The notes under the pieces: model-generated
Databases searched by the model: none
Seen by the model: only the letters and a program-made list of their open reading frames with translations
What the model was told of the DNA's origin: nothing
Translations under genes and position numbers: made by a program
Shown: one piece after another, positions 9,564 through 18,960 of the stretch
Numbering within the stretch: the stretch's first letter is position 1
How the letters are laid out: each line of letters begins with the position of its first letter
Assembly: GCA_016784385.1 (NCBI GenBank)
Contig: JADHUT010000007.1
Coordinates: forward strand, 1 to 37,919
Direction: 5' to 3'
Length of the DNA: 37,919 bases
Source of the DNA: Candidatus Microgenomates bacterium
GTDB lineage: Bacteria; Patescibacteriota; Microgenomatia; UBA8517

Positions 9564-10455
9564 CTTTAGACCCCTTAAATACTCCGTATATGATAATTCT
9601 TATCAACGCACCAAATTTCAATATTACAATTAATACTGGAAGTTGCCATTTAGGAAAATGTTTTGAATAGAAAAGCTTTAAATGCTTCATTTCCATAACA
9701 ATTGAGTTTTCACTTCCTGTTGTTACTTGTCCGTAATGGACAATACTCCACTTTGGTAAGTACCAAATTTTCCATCCAGCTTTAACAAACCTGTATGAAA
9801 GTTCCACTTCTTCAACATATAGAAAAAAATCTTCATCAAAGAGACCAGCTTCATCCATGGCAGACTTTCTCATAAAGAAAAATGCTCCTGTCAACCAATC
9901 TTGTTCATGGGCTTTTTTGAAGTAGCCCTCATTTTTGTAAAAAGGAGACCAACCATGCAATGGATGGAATGGTTTGATTATTTTATCAATCAAAGGAATG
10001 TCATCCAAGAAACTCATCCAGGCAAATACTCTTGGAAGGGTAGGAAAATATCCTCCAGAGCCCTGATATGTTTTTTTGTCAGGATTTAAAAGGCCACAAG
10101 ATGAAACTCCTACTTCCGGGTGTTTGTCCATCCAAGAAACCATTTCAGAAAAGATTTTTTTTTGAAAAACTAATGTATCGTCGTTAAGAAGAAGAACATA
10201 TCGTCCTTTTGCAACCTTCATACCCAAATTGTTGTTTTCTCCAAAACCACCATTTTCTTCTCTTCTTATAACTTTTAGCTCTGGAAACTTTTTCTTGATG
10301 GTTTTTCCTATATTTTCTGGAGATGCATTATCAATGAGGATTACTTCCGCTTTAATGCCATCCAGTGCAGCATAAACAGATTTAAAACATTCTGTTAAAT
10401 AGTCTATTTTCGAAGAAACAGTAACAATAGACAGGTCAATATTATTCTTTGACAT
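9526..10455 (-). CDS. Glycosyltransferase family 2 with C-terminal TM
   Basis: LSIVTVSSKIDYLTECFKSV, LIDNASPENIG, LLNDDTLV, FFLYVEEVELSYRFVKAGWKIWYLP. Confidence 0.9.
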   Translation of the reverse strand: MSKNNIDLSIVTVSSKIDYLTECFKSVYAALDGIKAEVILIDNASPENIGKTIKKKFPELKVIRREENGGFGENNNLGMKVAKGRYVLLLNDDTLVFQKKIFSEMVSWMDKHPEVGVSSCGLLNPDKKTYQGSGGYFPTLPRVFAWMSFLDDIPLIDKIIKPFHPLHGWSPFYKNEGYFKKAHEQDWLTGAFFFMRKSAMDEAGLFDEDFFLYVEEVELSYRFVKAGWKIWYLPKWSIVHYGQVTTGSENSIVMEMKHLKLFYSKHFPKWQLPVLIVILKFGALIRIIIYGVFKGSKVAKIYAKAFSSI

Positions 10456-10954
10456 AAAAGTATTCTCTCATTAACAGGTAAACTGATGCAAGGGTCAGGG
10501 TAACAACCAACAAACGTATATAAATACTGCTTGGAACGTACTTTATAATTATTTTTTGAGCCCAAACTTCACCATCCACTTTAAACTCATATATAGTTCC
10601 TTCTGATTCGAAACCACTCACAAAAAGGCTCTCACGCAGAGGATGTGTCAACTCTTCCAAAAAAGTGCTTTTTGTTTGATCACGAATGATGGTTTGGCTC
10701 TCTTCTGGTGGATAATTAAGACGAAGGGTGTAAAAATTTTTGGGTTTATTGAATTCAGTTTGGTAATGAGCAATTATTTCACTGCGAGTTAAATTTGTAA
10801 AATAGCCACGACGAAGTGGAGATTCCAGGTCTGCAGGTTCATCTGATTGCACTACAGCTTCCGGGGGGTTTGGAAAGGCTGGAGAGGGTAGGATTACATA
10901 AGCCAAAAGTCCTACTGAAAAAAGAAAAAATAAAATCTTCAAAAATTTATTCAT
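10442..10954 (-). CDS. Uncharacterised bitopic membrane protein (TM - extracytoplasmic domain - TM)
   Basis: N-terminal FLKILFFLFSVGLLAYVIL and C-terminal IRLLVVTLTLASVYLLM hydrophobic segments flanking about 115 polar residues; coupled to both neighbours by short overlaps. Confidence 0.7.
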   Translation of the reverse strand: MNKFLKILFFLFSVGLLAYVILPSPAFPNPPEAVVQSDEPADLESPLRRGYFTNLTRSEIIAHYQTEFNKPKNFYTLRLNYPPEESQTIIRDQTKSTFLEELTHPLRESLFVSGFESEGTIYEFKVDGEVWAQKIIIKYVPSSIYIRLLVVTLTLASVYLLMREYFYVKE

Positions 10955-11570
10955 TTACAATCAACCTTTCTTCACCCAATAGCTCCACTTTTTCGCCATC
11001 AACTAATATAGCTTCTCCATCTTTAAGGAGATATAATTTCTTCCCACCATATTCATTTTTTATTTCGTCATATTGGTCTTCGTTATAATGAGGATACATA
11101 TCAAAATCCACTAAATTAAGACCGGGAATGTGTTTTGCCCCTCTCTCATATTCATCTATGTACCATTCAGCAACATTTAATGTTTTTGAAGCAATCATGC
11201 TACCAGCACTACTTCCGACATAAACAGATTTTTTTAATATCTTTGGAAGATATTTATCAAGGCTTGTTCTTAAAATCCAATACATCAGATATCCACAAGC
11301 CCCTCCTGAAAACCAGATTATATCTTTATTGTCGAAAAGTTTTGAATCTAAATAATCTTTATGATCTTCAAGTTGAATGGGGAACACGTCCATTCCACTT
11401 TTAGATAAAAAATTCCAGGTACCACTTTCTTTCCATGTCCCGAAAGGATTTTCTCCATTTCTTGCTGTAGGAATATAAACAACACTTTTACCCTTAAATC
11501 CACCTAAATATTTTTCTAGTTTTTCTGTTGTTTTTGGGTCACTACCCTCTGAAGCTAAAAATAATTTCAT
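10947..11570 (-). CDS. Peptidase E-like, S51 / class I glutamine amidotransferase-like protein
   Basis: MKLFLASEGSDPKT..., VYIPTA, IIWFSGGACGYLMYWI, VYVGSSAGSMIAS (GxSAG nucleophile elbow). Start taken at MKLF (11570), not 11597, which would overlap the upstream gene. Confidence 0.82.
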   Translation of the reverse strand: MKLFLASEGSDPKTTEKLEKYLGGFKGKSVVYIPTARNGENPFGTWKESGTWNFLSKSGMDVFPIQLEDHKDYLDSKLFDNKDIIWFSGGACGYLMYWILRTSLDKYLPKILKKSVYVGSSAGSMIASKTLNVAEWYIDEYERGAKHIPGLNLVDFDMYPHYNEDQYDEIKNEYGGKKLYLLKDGEAILVDGEKVELLGEERLIVNE

Positions 11571-11571
11571 A

Positions 11572-12189
11572 CTACTGGAATAGTCTAGCACGACCAAGTT
11601 TGTAGTTTAAATCTTTTATAGACCTTTCTCCAATTACTTTTGCAGGAACACCTCCAACAATTTTGTAATCAGGCACATCTTTTGTAACAACTGCGCCCGC
11701 AGCTACTACTGCTCCTTTCCCAATTACCACACCAGGAAGGATAGTTACTCTTGGGCCTACGAATACATAGTCTTGTATTTCTACTTTGCCGTTAACTGCT
11801 GAGAAATTTGGATCTGAGAGATTATGTTCTGAGTTATAAATTAGAACTTGTGAAGCAATATCTACATTGTCTCCAATCTTTATTTTATCCCTACCATCTA
11901 AAAATGAGTGATCTCCTATTATTGTACCTTTTCCAATTTCTATATTTTTTGGTTGAAAAAAGTTTGCCCACATATGAAAAGTCGAACCTCTTCCAATTTT
12001 CATACCTGACAACTTATACACAATGTTTCTTGTTAAATGACTTGGAATGTACCCAACCCAACGAAGAAGCATCAATTTTATGTCTAGAAAGTAATTTAGT
12101 ATTCTGCCTATCACCCTCACAACTACTTGTTTTGTATTAAGTGTTTTACCTGTTTTATCTTTAATCATGTTTTTTAAAAAACTAGACAC
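11572..12189 (-). CDS. Hexapeptide-repeat (left-handed beta-helix) acyltransferase
   Basis: IGRGSTFHMWANFFQPKNIEIGKGTIIGDHSFLDGRDKIKIGDNVDIASQVLI...VGPRVTILPGVVIGKGAVVAAGAVVTKDVPDYKIVGGVPAKVIG. Confidence 0.92.
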   Translation of the reverse strand: MSSFLKNMIKDKTGKTLNTKQVVVRVIGRILNYFLDIKLMLLRWVGYIPSHLTRNIVYKLSGMKIGRGSTFHMWANFFQPKNIEIGKGTIIGDHSFLDGRDKIKIGDNVDIASQVLIYNSEHNLSDPNFSAVNGKVEIQDYVFVGPRVTILPGVVIGKGAVVAAGAVVTKDVPDYKIVGGVPAKVIGERSIKDLNYKLGRARLFQ

Positions 12190-13306
12190 AATCTTCTATT
12201 GCTTTCAATGTTTTCTCTGCAGTTTTATCCCAATCAAACTTTTTCACCTGCTCAAATCCTGCTTTTACCATTTTATTATAATCTAACTCGCCCATATTTA
12301 ATACTTTTTCAATTTGTGCTCTAATACTATCTGTGTCATGGGGATTAACATACACTCCAGCCTTTCCAGCTACTTCGGGTAATGACCCAACCTTGCTTAC
12401 AACAACAGGTGTGCCCACTGCCATTGAAGAGACAACATCTAGTCCAAATCCTTCCCAAAAAGAGGGCAGTACAAATATTTTTGCACCCGCAATCAGTCCG
12501 GCCTTTAGTTTTTCCTCAACGAAATCTGTAAATACCACCTTTTCTTTCAGTTTCAACTCCTCCACCCTTGAATAAATTTTTTCGTACATCCAACCTTTCT
12601 TCCCAGCTATCACCAGCTTTAATTCTGGACTGTTTTTTTCTAATTTCGAGAAAGCTTCAACTAATTTTTCAATATTTTTTGATGGTTTGAGTGTTCCAAG
12701 GTACAAAATATAATCTCCAACTATAGAATATGTATTTTTGGCCCTTTTTATTTCATTTTTTGAGATGTTTTCTTTGAATTTATCCTTGTCGTAACCCAGA
12801 AGAGTAACTTTGGTTTTGTTTGAAGCAAATGAATATCGTCGTACAATATCCTTTTTGGTAGACTCTGATATAGTTAAAACATTTTTTGAGGCTAAAATTG
12901 AAATAGCAGTCCAGTACTTTAACTGCCAAAGCACCCTTTTTTCAAATTGTCCCGTAGAATCGAGGTATCCAAGGTCCATAATTGAACACACTCTGGGGAT
13001 ATTTAAAATAGGTGGTGTGTAGTGACTTGGAGAAAATAAAACTTTAATCTTTTCTGGATTTTTAAAAAGGTGGGGAGTTAGTTTAGTTAGTATCCAAGCT
13101 CCCCCACCAGGAATGATTTTGTATTTAAGATACTCACTTTCCTCAGGGAGATCCGAAAGTGGTTCATTTTTGAGATAAACTATGAGTTTGTGCTTTTTAA
13201 GCTTACCAGTTAGCTTGTAAAGGCCCCAAAGCACTTCAAATGCATACTTGTTAACCCCAACACGGGATTTTATGTTTGCTTCGTTTCCATCTATACCTAT
13301 TATCAT
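12182..13306 (-). CDS. Glycosyltransferase family 4
   Basis: IGIDGNEANIKSRVGVNKYAFEVL, ILYLGTLKPSKNIEKLVEAF, LPSFWEGFGLDVVSSMAVGTPVVVSKVGSLPEVAGKAGVYV. Confidence 0.92.
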   Translation of the reverse strand: MIIGIDGNEANIKSRVGVNKYAFEVLWGLYKLTGKLKKHKLIVYLKNEPLSDLPEESEYLKYKIIPGGGAWILTKLTPHLFKNPEKIKVLFSPSHYTPPILNIPRVCSIMDLGYLDSTGQFEKRVLWQLKYWTAISILASKNVLTISESTKKDIVRRYSFASNKTKVTLLGYDKDKFKENISKNEIKRAKNTYSIVGDYILYLGTLKPSKNIEKLVEAFSKLEKNSPELKLVIAGKKGWMYEKIYSRVEELKLKEKVVFTDFVEEKLKAGLIAGAKIFVLPSFWEGFGLDVVSSMAVGTPVVVSKVGSLPEVAGKAGVYVNPHDTDSIRAQIEKVLNMGELDYNKMVKAGFEQVKKFDWDKTAEKTLKAIEDCV

Positions 13307-13320
13307 ATTTATTTAATCAC

Positions 13321-14400
13321 CTAATTATTTACAACACTTTTATAAACATCGAGCGTTTTTTGAGCAGTTTCTTTCCAAGAATATTTCTCTAGCTGTTTTA
13401 TACCCTTTGCAATCAATGTTTTTGGCTTAGAAAGCGCTTCTTCTATTCCCTGGGCAATACTTCTTGTATCAGTTGGATCAACTAAAATGGCTGCATCTCC
13501 AGCAACTTCTGGCATTGATGAGATATTTGAAGTAACAACTGGAGTCTCACAAGCAAAGCTGTCTAAAATTGGAACACCAAAACCTTCATATAAAGATGGA
13601 AACACGAGAGCTTCTGCTCCAGTTAAAAGAGCTGAGAGATCATTATCGTTTACATATCCCAGATACCTCACACCCCTGGTTTGGCTCAGTCTGATTCCTG
13701 GTTTTCCTCCTACAATTACCAACTTTAAGTCTTTTCCTGCTTGAGATAATTTATATGCATCTATTATCTTTTCAGTATTTTTTCTGGCCCCAACTCCAAT
13801 TGCAATTAAATATTTGCCAAAAATTTTATATTTTTGTTGTACATCTACTACACTACTACTCTGTGTTTTTGTAAGATTGTTAGCTTCCGGTATGACAACA
13901 ATACTACCCTCTTCAACACCAAAGTCTATTAGATCATTTTTAGTACATTCACTTGGTACAATTACTTTTTCACTTTCAGTTCTTACTAAAGATAGTTTAT
14001 TTTTATGAACAGCCACAACAGCCTTGGGAGTAATTCGTGGAAATTTCAAAGGTGCAAGATCATGCACGGTAGTTACTTTGGCAAAAACAGAAGGAGGTTC
14101 CAACCAATCTGAAGTATGGATAAGATCCACCTTACCGATCAGTTTTTCCAGAGGGAAAATATGTAACTTATTCCAAATCAGGTGAAGTAATCGTTGGGGA
14201 AAAGGAAATATTTTAACTTCAGCCCCACTCCCCAGGCTTTCTGTAAATTTTTTAAGCTCATCTGATCTTCTTAAACTAAGACCATACAATAAGTATTGGT
14301 TTTCTTTGTCTAGATCCAGCAAATTTTTAATCAAGTTGGCTCTGTAATGAGATACTCCTGTGCCATAGATAATTTGGCTTATATCAAATGCTATTTTCAC
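13321..14400 (-). CDS. Glycosyltransferase family 4
   Basis: IYGTGVSHYRANLIKNL, AIGVGARKNTEKIIDAY, FPSLYEGFGVPILDSFACETPVVTSNISSMPEVAGDAAILVDP. Confidence 0.92.
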   Translation of the reverse strand: MKIAFDISQIIYGTGVSHYRANLIKNLLDLDKENQYLLYGLSLRRSDELKKFTESLGSGAEVKIFPFPQRLLHLIWNKLHIFPLEKLIGKVDLIHTSDWLEPPSVFAKVTTVHDLAPLKFPRITPKAVVAVHKNKLSLVRTESEKVIVPSECTKNDLIDFGVEEGSIVVIPEANNLTKTQSSSVVDVQQKYKIFGKYLIAIGVGARKNTEKIIDAYKLSQAGKDLKLVIVGGKPGIRLSQTRGVRYLGYVNDNDLSALLTGAEALVFPSLYEGFGVPILDSFACETPVVTSNISSMPEVAGDAAILVDPTDTRSIAQGIEEALSKPKTLIAKGIKQLEKYSWKETAQKTLDVYKSVVNN

Positions 14401-14433
14401 TAAATTTTCCTTTCATTTTTTAAAAAATATTTT

Positions 14434-14455
14434 GCCAAGCTTTGCTTATTTTTCA
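14434..14455 (+). repeat. 22-bp exact direct repeat, copy 2: GCCAAGCTTTGCTTATTTTTCA
   Basis: Identical to 3612-3633; covers the stop codon of CDS 14446-15798. Confidence 0.9.
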
Positions 14456-15798
14456 TATTTCCACACTAATACACCATTATAATCGACTTCGCCCACTTTT
14501 TTGTAACCTAATTGCTCAATTGTTGCTCTTGCGGTGTCTTTAGGATCAGAAATTTCACTTACGTAGCGCATTAACCAAACCCCCTTTTCCTCTTTTGTTA
14601 AATTTTGAACCTCAACAATCTTTGGGCCACCTTCATAATAGAGAAATGCTTCTCGTTGTGCCATGGAGGGAAAAACTGCGACAGATTCAGTAGCTTTTAT
14701 GTCCAAAACTATTTCTCTCCAGTTTTCTCGATGAAACTTAGTATTGCTTAAATAATAGACTGTGGTGGTCAGGTTAATAAATACAAGCAGTCCAAGGGCC
14801 AAGTTTTTCCAAGGTTTTTTTAGATTAGTGACTCCAACTGATACTAAAATATAAAAGGCGGGCAAGACAAAAAGTAATCTAAAATACGTTAGAACTGGCA
14901 GCTTAATTGACAAAAGTATTGTTAATCCCAAAGGCACAAACAACCACAAATATATAAGTTTCACTTTTTTGAAGGCTTTAAGTGATTTGTAGATTAAAAA
15001 TGAAAAAAGGAGCAACAACACTAATACCAAACCACCATATAGTATTTTATTGTCCAGACTAACCCTCCCTATTATGAATTTTGTGGGAATAAGGATTATT
15101 TCTTTGAATGAAAACTTTCCCAAAATGTCCCACCAGGCAGGGGAGTTGGATGAAACAGAAAGTCCTCCCGTCAATTGTTTCAAAAATATAGGAAGCCAAA
15201 GTAACCAGGATATAGCTAGAATAATGTGCGACGCAATATACTTTTTCATGCCAATGATCCAAAATACTAAAATTACAAAATTTGGTAAGTAATCTGACAT
15301 TGAAAGAAAAGCTAGCGACAAACTAAAAAGAAGTCCATACCCTACTCTAGGGGATTTGACCATTTTCACGAATGAAAATATAGCCAGTGTTACCAGGAAA
15401 GTAGACATCATATAGGCCCTTGCCTCCTGTGAGTAATAAACAAAAAGTCCTGATGTGGCAAGCATTAGTGCTGGAATCCAGGCATCTTTTTTATTAACAA
15501 GTAGCTTGTATATCTCATGAACTAAATAAATAGTTGCCAGACTGAATAAAATAGATGGAGTTCGAAGTGCAATTTCACTACTTCCAAATATTAAACTCCA
15601 GCCTCGCATAAAAAGGTAGTATAGTGGGGGGTGAAAGTCGTTAACCAAGAACTTACTGAAAATATCAGCCGTAGGCATCTGTGAGACCAAACCAGTTGTG
15701 GCTTCATCAAGCCAAAGAGACTGATTTAATGAAAAAAGACGGGTAATAAATCCAATTGTTAAAATGAAAACAATATTCATTGTAAAAAAAATATTCAT
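14446..15798 (-). CDS. Multi-pass membrane glycosyltransferase, GT39/PMT-like
   Basis: RLFSLNQSLWLDEATTG...DFHPPLYYLFMRGWSLIFGSSEIALRTPSILF, typical of the PMT_2 family; polytopic. Confidence 0.88.
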   Translation of the reverse strand: MNIFFTMNIVFILTIGFITRLFSLNQSLWLDEATTGLVSQMPTADIFSKFLVNDFHPPLYYLFMRGWSLIFGSSEIALRTPSILFSLATIYLVHEIYKLLVNKKDAWIPALMLATSGLFVYYSQEARAYMMSTFLVTLAIFSFVKMVKSPRVGYGLLFSLSLAFLSMSDYLPNFVILVFWIIGMKKYIASHIILAISWLLWLPIFLKQLTGGLSVSSNSPAWWDILGKFSFKEIILIPTKFIIGRVSLDNKILYGGLVLVLLLLFSFLIYKSLKAFKKVKLIYLWLFVPLGLTILLSIKLPVLTYFRLLFVLPAFYILVSVGVTNLKKPWKNLALGLLVFINLTTTVYYLSNTKFHRENWREIVLDIKATESVAVFPSMAQREAFLYYEGGPKIVEVQNLTKEEKGVWLMRYVSEISDPKDTARATIEQLGYKKVGEVDYNGVLVWKYEK

Positions 15799-16632
15799 CT
15801 ACTTAGCACCCTTTTTGTTCAAAATGTATGAAACTATACCTAAAAATGCTCCAAAATCATAAACAATCTTAAAGATTAAAAACTGTATTTGCCAATTAAC
15901 TACAGATTTATAAAGTCCGATTAATATTGACATCGGCAAGCTTACTCTAATTAAGGCTAATAAGTAGCCCAATGGCCCTAATTTATACTCTCTTTTCCCT
16001 ACCCATTTGGCCTGGTGGAAGATTTCTTTTAGGCTATCCGGGTTTTTATGGTAAAAAATTGCTCCCTTTGTCGAAGTAGCCTTGTACCCCAGTTTCTTGC
16101 TCAGGCTCCAATCGTCATTGTACCCGCCTGGTGTAAACCCCCCTACACTGTCAAATTCGCTTCTTAAAATGGCTCTGAAGACCTCTTGTGTGTCTGGATA
16201 TATCTTTGGGTGTCTTTTCCTAGGCTCCCATCCCTCATTTATGTTCCAGCATTTAGCCCATACATTGTGCCAATTAGAAACAATTTCATTTTTAGAAAAA
16301 GTTCCCTTGCTTTTACCCTGAATGATTGGTTTTATGAGATTTTTGATGAAGTTTTTGTGAAATGTCATATCTGCGTCCACAAATACTAGTATTTTTCCTG
16401 TGGCCTTACTTGCTCCCAAATTTCTACCAGCTCCTGCCCCTAAATGTTTTTGAGTAACAATTTCCAATTTGTTTGATTTTGCACTGCGCAATTTTTTCAG
16501 AGTATTGTCAGTACTTCCATCATCAACGACGATAACTTCAAAATTACGAAAGGTTTGTTTGTTTAAAGAATTTAGACAAGACAAGATGTCTTGTTCTTCA
16601 TTGTAGGTTGGTATTATTATGGAAACTTTCAT
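15799..16632 (-). CDS. Glycosyltransferase family 2
   Basis: MKVSIIIPTYNEEQDILSCLNSLNKQTFRNFEVIVVDDGSTDNT, GAGAGRNLGASKATGKILVFVDADM. Confidence 0.93.
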   Translation of the reverse strand: MKVSIIIPTYNEEQDILSCLNSLNKQTFRNFEVIVVDDGSTDNTLKKLRSAKSNKLEIVTQKHLGAGAGRNLGASKATGKILVFVDADMTFHKNFIKNLIKPIIQGKSKGTFSKNEIVSNWHNVWAKCWNINEGWEPRKRHPKIYPDTQEVFRAILRSEFDSVGGFTPGGYNDDWSLSKKLGYKATSTKGAIFYHKNPDSLKEIFHQAKWVGKREYKLGPLGYLLALIRVSLPMSILIGLYKSVVNWQIQFLIFKIVYDFGAFLGIVSYILNKKGAK

Positions 16633-16662
16633 AAAGTTGTTATTTTATTTTCATAATTGATA

Positions 16663-17595
16663 TTATTTTAGTAACTTTTTAAATAATTGTTCATATTTAC
16701 ATGCAATTATATTCCAATCAAATTTAGTGGCCTGTTTTCTTGGTTTGTTCCCCCAATTTGTATCAAGTGCCGTTTGCAAGGCGGAAGTATACTCATTTGT
16801 ATTTGTTGGGTCCACCATTATTCCTGCATTACCCACTATTTCAGTTCTTATTGGATCATTTGTGACAACAACACCAAGCCCACTTGCCATAGCCTCAAGT
16901 AAAACTATTCCAAAAGACTCCCAAGGTACTGATGGATAGGTAAAAAGATCAACGCTTCTATAAACTTTTGGCATATCTTTGTATGGAAACGCCATTATCT
17001 TAAACCTTCCTGGAATTAGCTTTTCTGCCAGACTCTTTAGCTTTTCTTCTTCAGATCCACTTCCCACAATCAACAATGATCCTTTTTTAAGTTTTGAAAC
17101 TGCCCCAATGGCCAATTCCAACCTTTTTTGCTCAGTTAAAGCTGCAACCGAAAGGATAATTGGCCCAGGTAAACCAATTTCAATTTTTTGACCCTTTTTG
17201 CTAAACTTTTTTATATCAATGCCGTTTGGAATTTTTTCAACTTGCACGAAAGGATTAGTTTTCTTTGCCCAGTCTTTGGCTTTGGTTGAAAGTGCGACAA
17301 AAGTATTAGGGAAGGCATAAAGGTTGAGTCTATCGTCTAATCCAATTCCAGAATGCCCTGAAATAAGCATCTTTTTTCCTCTTAGCCAGGATATCAATCT
17401 AATCAAAACAACTTGCCCTCTTCCGTTTGTCGGTACAATTAAGTTAAACGGTTTAGTTAAAAGTTTGAAGTAATTAATTTTTGAAATGATTTCAATATCG
17501 TTGTTGCTTGATAATCTACTTGCAAGTTCTACAAGGAATGTTTCAACTCCCCTTGTCTCACTTTCTTGATGTTTATTTAAAAAAACTATTTTCAT
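16663..17595 (-). CDS. Glycosyltransferase family 4
   Basis: MKIVFLNKHQESETRGVETFLVELASRL, ILSVAALTEQKRLELAI, YPSVPWESFGIVLLEAMASGLGVVVTNDPIRTEIVGNAGIMVDP. Start at 17595 gives an ATGA overlap with the upstream stop. Confidence 0.9.
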   Translation of the reverse strand: MKIVFLNKHQESETRGVETFLVELASRLSSNNDIEIISKINYFKLLTKPFNLIVPTNGRGQVVLIRLISWLRGKKMLISGHSGIGLDDRLNLYAFPNTFVALSTKAKDWAKKTNPFVQVEKIPNGIDIKKFSKKGQKIEIGLPGPIILSVAALTEQKRLELAIGAVSKLKKGSLLIVGSGSEEEKLKSLAEKLIPGRFKIMAFPYKDMPKVYRSVDLFTYPSVPWESFGIVLLEAMASGLGVVVTNDPIRTEIVGNAGIMVDPTNTNEYTSALQTALDTNWGNKPRKQATKFDWNIIACKYEQLFKKLLK

Positions 17596-18953
17596 ATTTT
17601 TACTACTTTCCAAATTTCTACATTATCAATTTCATCTATTTTTATATAGTTAGTATTTATATATTTTACAATTTTTTGAGGTTGATATGTTGCTAAATCA
17701 TGCCAGTTACCAGATTTGGGCTTAGACCAATAGATGTATATTGGTGGGTCAATTTTCCACCCATCAATCATCTTTTCCTGTACCCCAGGTATTTCAAAAT
17801 GCCAAACATAGTTTTCTATCCAAGGTTTGGGAGGAATAGTGCCGGACATTACATACTCGACTGAATTGGGACCAAGTAAATACACCTTTTCACCTATTGA
17901 TCTCGATTTAAGTTCAGACGCAAATTGCTTCTCACCAGCTCCATAAAATCTATCTTCAAAATTTGAAGATACTAAAACATTTTTCCAAAGAAAAAATATT
18001 GGAATTATTAAAACAATAAAAAACTTTCTATTAAAACTCATTAAAACTCCAAGAAGTATTACAAATACTGCCAGTGCAGGTTGAAGATGGAAAAGGGAAA
18101 ACCTTGGAAAAGCAGACAATACTAAAAAGAAAAGAATTGATAAAAGTAAATAGAATTTAACTTTGACCGGATCTTCATTTAGTTTTTTATAATTAAGCGC
18201 AAACCCTGCCAGCAGGGTTGCCGCCACTACTGCAAATATCTTTATCTCCCGTGAATTGGGAAGTATGGCATAACCAGGAATTTTAGGTAGATGCAGCAGT
18301 GGAAATTCAAAAGTCCAGAAAAGGTAATCTGGGAACAGTTTTGCTGCTTGCAACATAGTAGCCAGCACAAGAACTGGTAAAGCGCATCCATAAATAAAGC
18401 TCAAAACGTCTTTCTTCTTAGTTTTGGTTACCAATAAATATATAAACATGGGAAGACCTATCAAAACTGCTTGTTGTTTTACTAAAAATGAAATGGCAAC
18501 AAAAAGTCCAGACATAAATAAGTTACTTTTCAAAAAGTAAACAGATACTAAAATAGGCAAGATTACTGCGACATCGTACCAAAGCATGTTCCCATCAAAT
18601 ATGGGTTGTAAGAATACATACAAGGCCAACACAGATAGCGATAGTAAGTTTTTTTTCGTTAACTTTTTAAGATTTAGAAAAATCATTAAGTCAATCAGTA
18701 CAATCAAGGTGAAGGTAAAAAACTTTAAAGTAAGCAAGTTAAATCCAAATATTTTGTAAACACCAAGCAAAATAAAGGTTAAGAGTGGTTGATACACATG
18801 GTGGAAATCTTTATATATAGTAAAACCGTTGTTTATCATATATGGAAAAGAGAGCATTTCGGGCCAAGCAGTAAATTGTAGACTAGACAAAATTAAAACA
18901 TGAACTCCAATTAAACTAATTAGTAGTAAATAAATTTTTTTCGCAAAATTCAT
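17592..18953 (-). CDS. Multi-pass membrane glycosyltransferase-like protein (GT-C)
   Basis: Polytopic; FPYMINNGFTIYKDFHHVYQPLLTFILLGVYKIFG resembles the first-loop D-x-H-x-P-L region of PMT/GT39-like proteins. Start set to ATG at 18953; the upstream 'M' in the track is TTG. Confidence 0.68.
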   Translation of the reverse strand: MNFAKKIYLLLISLIGVHVLILSSLQFTAWPEMLSFPYMINNGFTIYKDFHHVYQPLLTFILLGVYKIFGFNLLTLKFFTFTLIVLIDLMIFLNLKKLTKKNLLSLSVLALYVFLQPIFDGNMLWYDVAVILPILVSVYFLKSNLFMSGLFVAISFLVKQQAVLIGLPMFIYLLVTKTKKKDVLSFIYGCALPVLVLATMLQAAKLFPDYLFWTFEFPLLHLPKIPGYAILPNSREIKIFAVVAATLLAGFALNYKKLNEDPVKVKFYLLLSILFFLVLSAFPRFSLFHLQPALAVFVILLGVLMSFNRKFFIVLIIPIFFLWKNVLVSSNFEDRFYGAGEKQFASELKSRSIGEKVYLLGPNSVEYVMSGTIPPKPWIENYVWHFEIPGVQEKMIDGWKIDPPIYIYWSKPKSGNWHDLATYQPQKIVKYINTNYIKIDEIDNVEIWKVVKI

Positions 18954-18960
18954 GTTTTGG

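Noticed and set aside
14415-14428. ATTTTTTAAAAAAT perfect palindrome in the intergenic gap before CDS 13321-14400
   Set aside because: A/T-only palindrome, expected by chance at this composition; no supporting context.
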